A stretch of DNA of 64,000 nucleotides from CAWAHD01 sp963781785 (GCA_963781785.1 CAWAHD010000002.1:62001-126000), one strand, 5' to 3'; positions 43,746 to 53,157 are shown, counted from the stretch's first letter. The notes: a model not told the origin generated them from the sequence alone. Program-made: numbers and translations.

Positions 43746-45236
43746 ATGCGTCCTCGTTTTTCGGGCGTCGTCGGCCGCCACCTGCTGGATCGCCGGAACT
43801 TCCTGGCCAGTCTCGGGACCGGGATGGGCGGCATCGCTCTGGGCGCGTTACTGGCTGCGGATGGCCTGCTGGCCGGCGACGACGCGACGTTGACCCGGCG
43901 CACCGGAGCGCCGTCGCCCACGAATCCGCTGTTGCCGCGGCCGCCGCACTTTCCGGCAAAAGCGAGGCGAGTCGTGCACATCTTCTGCACGGGTGCGGTC
44001 AGTCACATCGACACCTGGGACCACAAGCCAGCCCTCGAAAAGCGGGATGGGCAGCCGATGCCCGGGGTCGAGAAACTGATCACATTCCAGGGTGAAAACG
44101 GCAACTTGGCCCGGAGCCCCTGGAAGTTCCGGCCGAGGGGTGAAACCGGCAAATGGATCTCGGACCTGCTGCCCCACCTGGCCCGATGCGCGGATGAGAT
44201 GTGCTTCGTCCATTCGCTGACATCGAAGACGAACACCCACGGGCCGGGCGAGATGTTCATGAGCACCGGGTTCACACTCGAAGGGTTTCCGAGCGCGGGC
44301 GCGTGGGTCAGCTATGCGCTGGGGACCGAGAATCAGGACTTGCCGGCGTACGTGGCGATTCCCGACCCGCGGGGAGACCCGCAACAAGGACCGGCCAACT
44401 GGAGTAACGGTTTTCTGCCGGCCGTGTTTCAAGGAACCGCGTTCAATGATGGCCGGCCAATCAGCAACCTGGCCCGTCCGCCCGAGATCTCTCCAGGCGA
44501 TGACCGGGCTGCAACCGACTTTCTGAAATTGCTCAACGATGAACATCTGAGAAGAAACCCGGGAGACGCCGACTTGTCGGCGCGGATTGCCGCCTACGAG
44601 CTGGCCGGGCGAATGCAGCGATCGGCGCCCGAAGTCGGCGACCTGTCGCGCGAAAGCCCGGCGACTCGTGCGCTCTATGGGCTCAACTCCCAGAACCCGC
44701 TCACCGCCGCGTTCGGCCGGAACTGCCTCCTGGCCCGCCGGCTCTTGGAACGCGGCGTGCGGTTCTTGACGCTGTATAACGGGGCATTCGCTATGGGTGA
44801 AGGCGTGCTCAACTGGGATGGCCATCGGCGGATCTTGTCCGATTACACCCGCCACGGCCCGATCCTCGATCAGCCCGCCGCGGCGCTCCTCTTGGACCTC
44901 AAGGCCCGCGGTCTCCTCGACGACACCTTGGTCGTCTGGACCACCGAGTTTGGCCGCATGCCCACCTTTCAAAAAGGAACTCAGGGCCGCGATCATAATC
45001 CCAAGGGATTCACCGCGTGGCTCGCGGGAGCCGGCGTCAAACACGGATTCAGCTTCGGCTCGACCGACGAATTCGGCTATCAGGCCGTCGAGAATGTGGT
45101 CGACGTCCACGACTTCCACGCGACAATCCTGCACCTCCTGGGCCTCGATCACCAGAAGCTCACCTACAACCATAACGGGACCTCGCGCCGGCTCACCGAC
45201 GTTCATGGACACGTGATCCGTGAGGTTCTCACGTGA
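43746..45236 (+). CDS. Tat-exported DUF1501 family protein
   Basis: 496 aa from the ATG at 43746, with GAGGAG 12 bases upstream (a GTG at 43725 is possible). Twin-arginine signal LDRRNFLASLGTGMGGIALG. The alkaline-phosphatase-like/sulfatase-like DUF1501 fold is seen in FCTGAVSHIDTWDHKP, VHSLTSKTNTHGPGEMFMST, LLARRLLERGVRFLTL, VVWTTEFGRMPTFQ, GRDHNPKGFTAWLAGAGVK and DFHATILHLLGLDHQKLTY, with the metal-binding-like Asp, Glu and His residues kept. Second gene of the DUF1549/1553-DUF1501 operon; the two products probably act together in the periplasm. Confidence 0.95.
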   Translation: MRPRFSGVVGRHLLDRRNFLASLGTGMGGIALGALLAADGLLAGDDATLTRRTGAPSPTNPLLPRPPHFPAKARRVVHIFCTGAVSHIDTWDHKPALEKRDGQPMPGVEKLITFQGENGNLARSPWKFRPRGETGKWISDLLPHLARCADEMCFVHSLTSKTNTHGPGEMFMSTGFTLEGFPSAGAWVSYALGTENQDLPAYVAIPDPRGDPQQGPANWSNGFLPAVFQGTAFNDGRPISNLARPPEISPGDDRAATDFLKLLNDEHLRRNPGDADLSARIAAYELAGRMQRSAPEVGDLSRESPATRALYGLNSQNPLTAAFGRNCLLARRLLERGVRFLTLYNGAFAMGEGVLNWDGHRRILSDYTRHGPILDQPAAALLLDLKARGLLDDTLVVWTTEFGRMPTFQKGTQGRDHNPKGFTAWLAGAGVKHGFSFGSTDEFGYQAVENVVDVHDFHATILHLLGLDHQKLTYNHNGTSRRLTDVHGHVIREVLT

Positions 45237-45242
45237 TGATGA

Positions 45243-45434
45243 GTGCGATTGGGACTGGTGGACACGGTGGAGGTTGCCGTCGTCCCGGTGCTCCTGGGTG
45301 AAGGAATCTCACTCTTACCCGGCGCCAAAGAGCGAACGAATCTCAAACTGACCGGCCACAAGGTATACGGAACCGGGAAAGTGATGCTTGAGTACGCCGT
45401 CGAGAGGGCCCGACAGGGCGTGCAATCCTCGTGA
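45243..45434 (+). pseudogene. C-terminal fragment of a RibD-like (dihydrofolate reductase family) protein
   Basis: Reads GLVDTVEVAVVPVLLGEGIS then LLPGAKERTNLKLTGHKVYG and a stop: the last ~60 residues of the RibD C-terminal reductase fold. The cofactor and substrate N-terminal half is missing, and the DUF1501 stop is only 6 bp upstream, so a deletion fused the two regions. Its stop overlaps the GTG start of the next gene. Confidence 0.65.
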
Positions 45435-46168
45435 ATGACGATGCAACCGCTTGGGACTTCCTGACGCTCGTGTCCTGGTGGAACCTTTGCGGGTTACCGT
45501 TGGTTCTGGTGGGGGCGGCGGCTCTGGTCTTCGTCGGGCCGTTCTCTGGCGGCTGGCGCGCCAAGTCGGACTGGCGGCTTGATGGGATGCGGATTGTACG
45601 ACTCGTCTCTTTCATCCACATCGGCCTGGCCTTGCGAGCGTCGATCGCGCTTGTTCAGGAGCTCTTGACCTTGCGCGAGATGGGCGTCGCCGAGTCGTTT
45701 CCAAACCTCATCCTGGCCGTTCTGGGCGTCCTCGTGAATCCGCCGCTTGCGCTTGGTCTCTGGCGGCGGCGCCCGGCGGCCTGGTGGCTTGCGATTCTGT
45801 GGTATGCCTTTTTGTCCGTGGTCCAGGTCATCGTCATCCGCTGGTTGGTGGAGTACCACGTGAAGTTCGAACGGATCTGGTGGCCGTCGTACGCGGCCGG
45901 AAGAGTGCTGCCCTTTTGTCTTCTCGTCGTGATGTTCTTGCCGCGAACGCGGCGGGCGTTTGCCACGAAAGCCAAGCCAGACGCCACGGCCGCCCCACGA
46001 GAAGAAGCGATAGCGGGACTCGACTCGCTGACACCGCAAAAAGGTCGCTCGGCGCCGCGCTGGTCGCTGGTTTCGGCGCTCACATTGTTGTTCCTGATCG
46101 TCGTCGTCTCGACTCTGGCGCTCGACGCGGCCGATTGGATCGACCGGCTGGTCTGGCCGCCGGAGTAG
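45431..46168 (+). CDS. Multi-pass membrane protein, unknown function
   Basis: 245 aa from a GTG at 45431 that overlaps the preceding stop. About five hydrophobic helices: LCGLPLVLVGAAALVFVG, IVRLVSFIHIGLALRASIAL, LILAVLGVLVNPPLALGL, WLAILWYAFLSVVQVIVIRW, and a last one near the C-terminus LVSALTLLFLIVVVSTLAL after a hydrophilic ~45-residue loop. I do not recognise a family. The following gene is convergent and ends 8 bp away. Confidence 0.65.
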   Translation: MNDDATAWDFLTLVSWWNLCGLPLVLVGAAALVFVGPFSGGWRAKSDWRLDGMRIVRLVSFIHIGLALRASIALVQELLTLREMGVAESFPNLILAVLGVLVNPPLALGLWRRRPAAWWLAILWYAFLSVVQVIVIRWLVEYHVKFERIWWPSYAAGRVLPFCLLVVMFLPRTRRAFATKAKPDATAAPREEAIAGLDSLTPQKGRSAPRWSLVSALTLLFLIVVVSTLALDAADWIDRLVWPPE

Positions 46169-46176
46169 AAGGCTCT

Positions 46177-47487
46177 CTACCGCGTGCCCAGGAACACCCG
46201 GCGCTTCAGGCGAGGCACGGCGTCGAGCGTCTTGAAAACGACCTTGGCAATCGCCCTGCCGATCCTGCTGTCCGCGTGAGCCTGCTCCATCGCCTTGCGC
46301 GAGGTACGGACCGCATCAAAGCCGTAGACGATCATCTCGGATTCGTAGGCGTGGATCGCGTCCAGGACGGTTGTCTCGCCGCGGTGGGCCGAGGCCAGCT
46401 TGGCGGCGAGCAGGGCGGCGTCGCGGAGCGCAACGTTGGCCCCGATGCCCCGGTACGGGGTCATGCTGTGGATGGCATCCCCAAGCAGCGTGATCGTGCG
46501 GGTCGGCCAGGGAGGTACCGGCACTGACGTCCGGATCCGAATGGCTGTAATCGTCGACGAATCCGCTGCCCGCACCAATCGATGAAACTGCGGGTGCCAT
46601 TCCGAGATCATCGCCAGAACCACCTGCCGAAGTGCCTCGCCGTCATTGGCGGTCAAATCGGCCTCGCGAGGATAGGACTCGCGGCGCGCCGAGAAGGCCC
46701 AGAAGACGTAGTCCGTTGCGTTGTCAAACAGCAAGCCCGGGTGGAGGGTCTCGGCCGCGTCCGGGCCGCCGATCTTGCCGTTGGCCGGACCGTTCTTGCC
46801 GTAAATCATCGACGCGCAAAACATGAAGCGTCCCTCGGGGGCCGAGACTGAAGCGATCCCGTCCAGGATCGGCTGGGGAAGCCAGGCGCGGTTTTCGTCG
46901 GTGAGCGGGACCTTGCCCCCGATGCCGACGATTCCCGTATCGACTCGTTCGGCATGCGGAAGGAACTGGGCGCGGACCTTCGAGTTGCCGCCATCCGCTC
47001 CGACCAGGATGTCGCCGGCCGCCGAGCTGCCGTCGTCGAAGTGGGCGACGACCCGGCCATCGGAAGTCTCTTCGTAGCGCTCGAACTTCTTGTCGAACTG
47101 GACCATGTCATCGAGCCCCTCGAGCAGGACCTGCCGAAGCGTGAGCCGGCTCACGGAACGGTGGAGCGCGATCGGGTCGCTCTGGATCACTCCGGCCAGA
47201 TCGATGTGCAGCAACGTCTCGAGGCGGTGGTTGAGGATATTGAACCCGCGGGTCCCCGTGCCGCAGCTAGCCTCGAAAGCCTCAAAGAGATCGGCAGGCA
47301 GGCACTGGTAAAGGGCCCGGCTGCCGTCGGGGTCGATGTGGATGCGATAGCCTTGGAGGCGGTCGGTGCGCGTTCGGTCGCGTTCATAGACCGCGGCGCT
47401 GACCCCGGCTTTCTTGAGCCCCTGGGCCAGGCACAGCCCGCCGAGACCGCCTCCGGCGATGATCACGTCGAACGATTTGGCACTCAT
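46177..47487 (-). CDS. FAD-dependent monooxygenase (PHBH/TetX-like)
   Basis: 436 aa from the ATG at 47487, which has GAGGAG at good spacing (the upstream ATG at 47502 does not). Dinucleotide motif IIAGGGLGGLCLAQGL, then DGGNSKVR (the DG motif), and the second FAD motif LLGDAIHSMTPYRGIGANVA with conserved GD. The family hydroxylates aromatic or polycyclic compounds using NAD(P)H and O2; some members inactivate tetracyclines. Substrate not predictable. A PadR regulator lies 135 bp upstream on the same strand and may control it. Confidence 0.9.
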   Translation of the reverse strand: MSAKSFDVIIAGGGLGGLCLAQGLKKAGVSAAVYERDRTRTDRLQGYRIHIDPDGSRALYQCLPADLFEAFEASCGTGTRGFNILNHRLETLLHIDLAGVIQSDPIALHRSVSRLTLRQVLLEGLDDMVQFDKKFERYEETSDGRVVAHFDDGSSAAGDILVGADGGNSKVRAQFLPHAERVDTGIVGIGGKVPLTDENRAWLPQPILDGIASVSAPEGRFMFCASMIYGKNGPANGKIGGPDAAETLHPGLLFDNATDYVFWAFSARRESYPREADLTANDGEALRQVVLAMISEWHPQFHRLVRAADSSTITAIRIRTSVPVPPWPTRTITLLGDAIHSMTPYRGIGANVALRDAALLAAKLASAHRGETTVLDAIHAYESEMIVYGFDAVRTSRKAMEQAHADSRIGRAIAKVVFKTLDAVPRLKRRVFLGTR

Positions 47488-47622
47488 GAAAGAGCTCCTC
47501 ACTTTGGTTGGGAAACACCCGGCGCGCGGAACGAGCGCGGCCGCGGTACTGGCCCGGCTTCGAGCTAATGGCCCCCGGGAACGGAATTCACCCGCCGCGC
47601 CGGCGGCCGTTCGGGTTTCTGG

Positions 47623-48233
47623 TCAGGTGCTTTCCTTCCTCGCGGGATCGGAGTGGAACGCCGTCCAGCTCCGCACGTAGTCTTGGTCGTTTCTGATCCG
47701 CTCGACGAGCCGCTCGATGAACTGCTGTTCGGCCTCCAGGAGCTCAAGGCGGTACTCGTTCTCAACCAGGTGAAGCGCCTCGACATGCTGGAGTGCCAGC
47801 TCAATGGCGGCGCGAAGCTCCTCGCACATCTGGCCCAGCCTGCGCCCCGCGCCTCCAGGAGAGCGACCGCCTCGTCCGGCGGCACGGCCGGTAACAGCGA
47901 CAAGGCCGCCTCGAACTGCGGGTACTCCTTCACGGGCGTCCCAATAAGATCGCGCATCCACACACGCATCCGCTCGAGTCCGCTGGGCGTCATCGCGTAG
48001 ATTGTGCGTTCCGGCCGTCGGCCTTCGCGCACGGTCTCCTTGACCTCGATCAGCCCTTCCGCCGTGAGCGCGTCGATGACCGTGTAGAGCGAACCGTAGC
48101 GCAACTTGATGCTACCGCCTTTGTTGCGAATCCGAAGCGTCGCCGCCATCTCGTACGGATGCATCGGCCGCTCGAAAAGCAGCACGAGTACTGCAAGCGC
48201 CAGCGGATTCGACGTCTGTTTGTCGCGCCCCAT
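47623..48233 (-). CDS. PadR family transcriptional regulator (one frameshift)
   Basis: From the ATG at 48233: LALAVLVLLFERPMHPYEMA, GSIKLRYGSLYTVIDALTAE and GRRPERTIYAMTPSG, the PadR winged helix. The C-terminal helical dimer domain continues one base out of frame after LLEARG near 47848 (GGGG run) with RRLGQMCEELRAAIELALQH then VERIRNDQDYVRSWTAFHSD and a stop at 47623. Repaired length ~203 aa. The alternative longer frame to 47565 is low-complexity and spurious. A single-base loss in a G run suggests a read error. It likely represses the downstream monooxygenase. Confidence 0.8.
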
Positions 48234-48443
48234 CGATCAGACTCCGACTGCGTATATCCGTCACCGTATATATCACGGTCGGATAGTCGTTGCAAGAGCA
48301 TCTGTGGTTTTTGGGGAGATTGGCGTACCAACTGGTCCGTGTTCGCAGCTTTGGTTAAGATCGCGACCGACACGCGATCCGGAGTAGGACCACGGTCAGG
48401 GTGAGTGTTCCGGGCTCAGCAGAACCGCAGAGGAAGGCTTGCC

Positions 48444-48643
48444 GTAGGTCAGGCTTTCCAGCCTGACGGCTTTGTTGTAGGTCAGGCTTTCCAGCCTGAC
48501 GGCTCTGTTGTAGGTCAGGCTTTCCAGCCTGACGGCTTTGTTGTAGGTCAGGCTTTCCAGCCTGACGGCTCTGTTGTAGGTCAGGCTTTCCAGCCTGACG
48601 TCTGCTAGTCAGGTCACACTGGAAGGCCCGACCTACGGTTGCG
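48444..48643. repeat. 33-nt tandem palindrome array
   Basis: Five copies at exactly 33-nt period (48444, 48477, 48510, 48543, 48576). Each contains GTCAGGCTTTCCAGCCTGAC, an 8-bp stem with TTCC loop, followed by GGCTTTGTT or GGCTCTGTT. A degenerate inverted copy closes the array (about 48613-48643). The 'spacers' are 9 nt and repeated, so this is not CRISPR. It is a REP-type family known from planctomycetes, and its stop-free frame gives the recurrent spurious peptide VGQAFQPD. Confidence 0.88.
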
Positions 48644-48721
48644 CAATCCGTTCCTCTGGTACGCCGAGTCTGGCGGCCGAGGGACGCCAGCTCTGACCCG
48701 ATGAAATGAGGAGGGAGACTC

Positions 48722-48943
48722 ATGACGCAACGCGTGTTGATCGCGGCATGTCTGATCGCAACGCTCGCAATCTTGTCGCTTCAGCGGCTGGTCTGGCACC
48801 AGTCGAATCGAGCAATAAGTGCCATCGCCGCAGCCACGCGCCGTTCGACCGAAATGCAAGCAGCAGACCACGCGAATACGATCGAGCTTCTCACCCGGTT
48901 ACAGGCGACCAGCGCTACGCGGCTCGAACAATCGCACGGGTGA
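48722..48943 (+). CDS. Small single-pass membrane protein
   Basis: 73 aa. The AGGAGGGAGACTC spacer before the ATG is the best ribosome-binding site in this part of the window, which is the main reason to call it. One N-terminal hydrophobic helix (VLIAACLIATLAILSLQ), then a helical Ala/Thr/Gln-rich tail with SNRAISAIAAATRRSTEMQ. No known family. It sits 15 bp upstream of the nuclease-fold gene and may be cotranscribed with it. Confidence 0.6.
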   Translation: MTQRVLIAACLIATLAILSLQRLVWHQSNRAISAIAAATRRSTEMQAADHANTIELLTRLQATSATRLEQSHG

Positions 48944-48958
48944 ACGGTATCCTGGCAT

Positions 48959-50035
48959 GTGGGTCCATTTTGGACCGGCGTGCCGTCCGTGACGATCCAT
49001 CGAGAGCCCCATTTGCTATCCGGTCTCGTCAATCCACCGATTTCACCGAGGAGCCGCGTGCTGCTCGCGACTCTCGGCCTGGTGATCGCCTTCGGGTTGG
49101 CGACTACCATCGTCCTCGGGCTGGCCGGTCAGTTGATCCGCGATCGCACGGTGCTCGCGGCAATCTTGATGTATCTTCCTTTATTGCCGGGCGGAGTGGC
49201 GGCGATTGTGCTCGATCTGTGCCGACGCGGCCGGGCGCTGCCCAAGGCGCGGTTCGGTCTCACGCTAATGGGTGCTCTCGGCACCGCCTGGGCCACTCTC
49301 ACGATGATCGGTGCCGGCGCGGCGGGGGACGCCGGCAAGAGCGATCACGGCGTGACCGTGCTCCACTGGAACGTTCAGTGGGGAGGCGGGATCTTTCGCA
49401 GCCAACGGTCGTGGGCCGCGCAGCGCGCCGAGATCCTCAGGCATGAGGCAGACATCGTCATCCTGAGCGAGCTTCCTCCCGCGGACTGGGTTGAACAACT
49501 CGTCGATACGCTGGGTCCGCGAGCGTCCATTGCCGGTATTCAGCACGATCCGGGAAGCCGGTACTGGTACCGCCTGGCGGTTTGCTCCCGCTGGCCGACC
49601 CGCCTGGAGGATCGCTGGCCGATCCCGGGAGGTGTTGCCATGAGCGCCACAGCCGAAGTACGGGGCCGACTGATCCGGATCCTGGCCGTTGATGGCCGGA
49701 GCAATCCGTTCCAGTCGCGGTTGCCGTTTCTCCACGCAATTGTTGACGCTTGCCGCGATGCTGCGGCCGAAGGGCGACCGTTCGATGTCGTGGCGGGCGA
49801 CTTCAACACACCCAGCAGGAGCATTGGCTTTGACGCACTCGAGTCCCAGGGTTACTCACTGGCGAGCCGTTCTTCCGGCGGTTGGCGCGGGACCTTTCCA
49901 TCCTGGCTGCCGATTTACGACATCGATCACGTCTGGGTCGGTACGCGATTCCGCGTGGGTTCGTGCGACGTGTTCAATGGCCCGGCCACCGATCATCGGG
50001 GGCAAGTCGTCCGCATCAAGTCGTTGATCGATTGA
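48959..50035 (+). CDS. Membrane-anchored endonuclease/exonuclease/phosphatase family protein
   Basis: 358 aa from a GTG at 48959 (a GTG at 48992 is an alternative). Three N-terminal transmembrane helices up to ~residue 120 (VLLATLGLVIAFGLATTIVL is the first), then an EEP domain: LHWNVQWGGG, IVILSELPP with the metal-binding Glu, AGDFNTPS with Asp-Asn, IDHVWVG, and TDHRGQVV with the catalytic Asp-His. All core catalytic residues are present. The domain faces outward by the TM layout typical of such proteins; the substrate (nucleic acid, phospholipid or other phosphoester) cannot be deduced. Confidence 0.85.
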   Translation: MGPFWTGVPSVTIHREPHLLSGLVNPPISPRSRVLLATLGLVIAFGLATTIVLGLAGQLIRDRTVLAAILMYLPLLPGGVAAIVLDLCRRGRALPKARFGLTLMGALGTAWATLTMIGAGAAGDAGKSDHGVTVLHWNVQWGGGIFRSQRSWAAQRAEILRHEADIVILSELPPADWVEQLVDTLGPRASIAGIQHDPGSRYWYRLAVCSRWPTRLEDRWPIPGGVAMSATAEVRGRLIRILAVDGRSNPFQSRLPFLHAIVDACRDAAAEGRPFDVVAGDFNTPSRSIGFDALESQGYSLASRSSGGWRGTFPSWLPIYDIDHVWVGTRFRVGSCDVFNGPATDHRGQVVRIKSLID

Positions 50036-50100
50036 TTTTCAAATCGTACGATCGATCGATCGAGCGTGGATCAGGACCGGCTTGGTGGAGGGTCGAGATC

Positions 50101-51081
50101 GTGGTGAATCTGCTATTGCGAGCGGTATTTTCTATTGTGTGCGCAGCCGCCCTCGCCCCGAGCTGCGCGATGGCGCAAACCAATTCCGCCCCATTCTCCG
50201 CCCCGACGGAGATTCAGTTTCGTACGGGATCCATCATCAGCGAGGGGACCCGCATGGCGGCGGAGCTGTTCTCGCTCAAGTCACTCGAGGGCAAACGCCT
50301 GCCGACAATCATTCTCTGCCACGGTTGGGGTGGAACCGCACGGATGCTCCGTCCCCAGGCCATCGCGTTTGCCCAGGCTGGTTACTTCGTCGTGAGCATT
50401 GATTATCGCGGTTGGGGCGACAGCGATTCGCGGCTGGTCCTGACCAAGCCGGCCCCGGCCGAGCGACCGGATCACCGGTTCACCGCCGAGGTCAAGGAGG
50501 TACGCGAAGTGGTCGACCCGATCGATCAGACGACTGATCTGCTCAATGCGATTCACTGGGTGCAGGGTGAGCCGCAATGCGATCCCGCGCGGATCGGCCT
50601 GTGGGGCTCGAGTTATTCGGGCGGACATGTGGTGTATGCGGCGGCCCGCGATCCGCGCGTCAAGGCCACCGTGTCCCAGGTGCCGGCCCTGGACTCGCGC
50701 TGGGTGATCGCCACGCCCAAGGAGCGCGACCAGACCTTTCTTGAGGCCACCCGCCGTGCGCGGGGCGAAGCGGGTTATCCGAAGCCTGGCGCCCAGGTGA
50801 TCATGGGGCTGCGGGGGGCACCGATCCGCGACCGAATGATGAACTATGTGCCCGTCGACGACGTCGAGAAGGCACCAAATTGCGCGATGCTTTTCATCCT
50901 GGCCGAGAAGGAGGAGTACTTCAACAACAAGGACCACGGAATCAAAGCCTTCGAGCGGGCCAAAGGTCCCAAGAAGCTGGTCACGATCCCGGGAATTACC
51001 CATTACGGAATCTACGGCGCGGCCCGTCCGCAGGCCCAGAAGCTGGCCATCGAGTGGTTCGACGAACATCTCAAACGCTAA
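50101..51081 (+). CDS. Exported alpha/beta hydrolase (dienelactone-hydrolase/esterase-like)
   Basis: 326 aa from the GTG at 50101 (GGAGG upstream), with a signal peptide ending PSCAMAQ. Alpha/beta-hydrolase features: LCHGWGG oxyanion region, IDYRGWGDSDSR, nucleophile elbow LWGSSYSGGHVVYAA with Ser171, an acid near LFILAEKEEY, and catalytic His in IPGITHYGIYG. Likely a periplasmic esterase or peptidase-like hydrolase. Specific substrate unknown. It converges on the methyltransferase gene with a 4-bp overlap. Confidence 0.88.
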   Translation: MVNLLLRAVFSIVCAAALAPSCAMAQTNSAPFSAPTEIQFRTGSIISEGTRMAAELFSLKSLEGKRLPTIILCHGWGGTARMLRPQAIAFAQAGYFVVSIDYRGWGDSDSRLVLTKPAPAERPDHRFTAEVKEVREVVDPIDQTTDLLNAIHWVQGEPQCDPARIGLWGSSYSGGHVVYAAARDPRVKATVSQVPALDSRWVIATPKERDQTFLEATRRARGEAGYPKPGAQVIMGLRGAPIRDRMMNYVPVDDVEKAPNCAMLFILAEKEEYFNNKDHGIKAFERAKGPKKLVTIPGITHYGIYGAARPQAQKLAIEWFDEHLKR

Positions 51082-52047
51082 TTGCCGCTCTCTCTTTGTC
51101 TAACTCCCGCCACGTTGACTCCGCTGCCGATAATCAGGTTGTGGTCATAAGCCCAATTGTAAGCTTTGCCCTGCCGGGCTGGTGGAAGCTCGGTCACGTC
51201 GGTGAAGCCTTCCTCGGCGAACCAGCCCTTCAGCTCATCGAGCGAGTGGTGCGACTGGTAGCGCGGGGCGTACCAATCGAAGTTATCGCACACGCGCAAG
51301 GTCCAGTCTGGATGGCTCGAGAAATTGGCAACCTTGTTGAGAGTGCGGTTCAAGCCCGGGATTGCGCCGATTGCTCCCAGGCCGACGCAAAGCGGCTCCA
51401 GAACCCGTGTCGGCATCCGAGTCGTAATTGCACAACGCGGAATTCAGCCATTCTTGTGGCAGCGTATTACGGCGATAGAGCCAGACGGCCAGGCGCCCGC
51501 CGGGCTTGACCTTGCGGGCGATCTCGGCGAACGCCCGCCGAGGGTCGGGGGCGTGGTGCAGCACGCCGATCGAGTAGACGAAATCAAAAGCACGATCGGC
51601 CAGAGGCAAGTCGAGCAGGTCGGCCTGGATGATCAAGACCTCGGGCAGTAGGGCGCAGAGGGCGGCGGCCTTGGTGACGGCCTCACTCAAATCGACCCCC
51701 ACCAATCGAGCGCCGCAAGCACCAGCCAGGCGGGCGTAGCGGCCGCCGCCGCAGCCCGCGTCAAGCACCAGCCGGCCAGCCAGGTCCGACGGCGCGACAC
51801 CCGTCTTCACGCGAAAAATGGCCTCGTCCTCCTCGGGCCGAGCCACGTCGTAACGGTTCCACTGCCGGCCGAAGCTGGCGGCGTATGAGCCCGATCGATC
51901 CACCAGCCTGGGAATACCGTCCACGATCGGAGCCGATCGACCGCAGCTCCGGCACGACAACTCGCGCGGCGGCTCGCCGCCAACCAGCTCCAAATCGGCT
52001 CCGCGACAGCCCGCACATCGGAGCAATTCAATCAAACGTGCATTCAT
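51078..52047 (-). CDS. Class I SAM methyltransferase with zinc-ribbon N-terminus (one frameshift)
   Basis: From the ATG at 52047: a Trm112-like zinc ribbon (RCAGCRG, then LSCRSCGRSAPIVDGIPRLV), then the SAM motif VLDAGCGGGRYARLAGACGA, VGVDLSEAV, and FVYSIGVLHHAPDPRRAF with the post-I and motif IV elements. Near 51410 the frame slips one base; the sequence continues RVLEPLCVGLGAIGAIPGLN then HHSLDELKGWFAEEGFTDVT, ending at 51078. Repaired length ~322 aa. Many such genes act on small molecules or sugars. Its start overlaps the SDR stop (ATGA), so the two are coupled. Confidence 0.8.
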
Positions 52048-52862
52048 GTTTTCGACGTGAGGTCGAGCGCGGGCCGAAGGCCGGAGCTGAGGCAGAGCCC
52101 GCCGTCGGAGACGAGGATGGCGCCGTTGAGATTGGATCCGGCGGTGCTCAGCACAAAGAGGGCGAGGCTGACGATGTCGTCGATCGACCCCAGCCGCCTG
52201 ATGGGCGTGGCGGCGGAGAGCTGAAGGGCGGCACGGCCCGGCAGGAGCCGGCGGGTTCCCTCGGTGTCAAGGATAGGCCCCGGGGCGATCGCGTTGACGC
52301 GGATGCCCAGCGGGCCCCACTCGACGGCCAGAGTGCGAGTGAGCGCGTCCACGGCGGCCTTGGCCGCGGCGACGTGAAGCTGCCCGGGCGTACCTCCATA
52401 ATGCAAGGTTGCGCTGATATTCAGGACTTGGCCACCGTGATCCTTGAGCCACGCATGAAATGCCGCGCGGGAAACATTCCAGGTCCCTTTTGCATCGATG
52501 TCGATGACCGTGCCGAATCCGTTGGGCGTCAACTCCGACGACGGGCACAGGAAATTTCCGGCCGCGTTGTTGACGACGATGTCGAGCCCCCCGAGCTCTT
52601 GGACGGTCTTCGACACGGCCGCCTCGACCGCGCCTGGGTCGCGGACGTCGGCGACCACAGGCAGACATTGACGGCCCGAGAGAGCTGCAATCTCGGCCGC
52701 TGCGGAGGAGAGCCTCTCCTCCTTGCGGCTGGCGATGGCCAGAAGGGCGCCATGCCGCGCCAGGGCGGAGGCGATCCCGCGGCCGATCCCGGTCGCTCCC
52801 CCCGTGACGAGCGCAACCTTGCCCACAAACAGGTTGTCGCGGAAGATATCGCTGTCCGCCAT
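52044..52862 (-). CDS. SDR, 2,4-dienoyl-CoA reductase (DECR)-like
   Basis: 272 aa. Cofactor motif GGATGIG (21-27), NNAAGNFLCP as in dienoyl-CoA reductases and peroxisomal trans-enoyl reductases, then ISATLHYGG and HVAAAKAAVDALTRTLAVEW, where the usual catalytic Tyr of YxxxK is absent and Ala stands in its place. DECR-type SDRs use a different catalytic set, so the gene fits NADPH-dependent reduction of 2,4-dienoyl-CoA in unsaturated fatty-acid beta-oxidation. End: VSDGGLCLSSGL. Coupled to the methyltransferase at its 3' end. Confidence 0.83.
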   Translation of the reverse strand: MADSDIFRDNLFVGKVALVTGGATGIGRGIASALARHGALLAIASRKEERLSSAAAEIAALSGRQCLPVVADVRDPGAVEAAVSKTVQELGGLDIVVNNAAGNFLCPSSELTPNGFGTVIDIDAKGTWNVSRAAFHAWLKDHGGQVLNISATLHYGGTPGQLHVAAAKAAVDALTRTLAVEWGPLGIRVNAIAPGPILDTEGTRRLLPGRAALQLSAATPIRRLGSIDDIVSLALFVLSTAGSNLNGAILVSDGGLCLSSGLRPALDLTSKT

Positions 52863-52962
52863 GACCGCCTTCCTCTCACGTCGACCGATAAAGGATCAAG
52901 GATAAACGATCAAGGATGAAGTATGAAGACGGAATCGAGCGCCACCCAAATCGCGGGGAAAA

Positions 52963-53157
52963 ACGACAGGCGCTGCGTAAGCGCATACGGCCCGCCGCGC
53001 CGCCAATCTCAAGCATGCCCGCCCCGCCTCGAAATCCGGTGCGACCGCCCCAACGCTGCTGGCGCCCAACGATTCGATCCGTTTGGCTATGAATAGGTCG
53101 CGGCGATCGACCTCGACTCGTTCAACCGGGCGTGCCGGCGTCGCAGTGCCTGTGCTT
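52963..53157. mobile_element. MITE-like element family 3, copy 1 (worn ends)
   Basis: A ~195-bp segment bounded by ACGACAGGCGCTGCG-like sequence on the left (52963) and TGCCTGTGCTT (53147-53157) on the right, one or two changes from AAGGACAGGCA ends. The interior matches 59565-59760 (ATACGGCCCGCCGC, CGAAATC, TATGAATAGGTCGCGGCG). Confidence 0.65.

Noticed and set aside
48405..48608. Small ORF with repeated VGQAFQPD as a gene
   Set aside because: Translation of the 33-nt REP array, a known spurious planctomycete annotation.
48444..48610. 33-nt array as a CRISPR
   Set aside because: The 'spacers' are only 9 nt and nearly identical, the repeats are self-palindromic REPs, and no cas genes are present.
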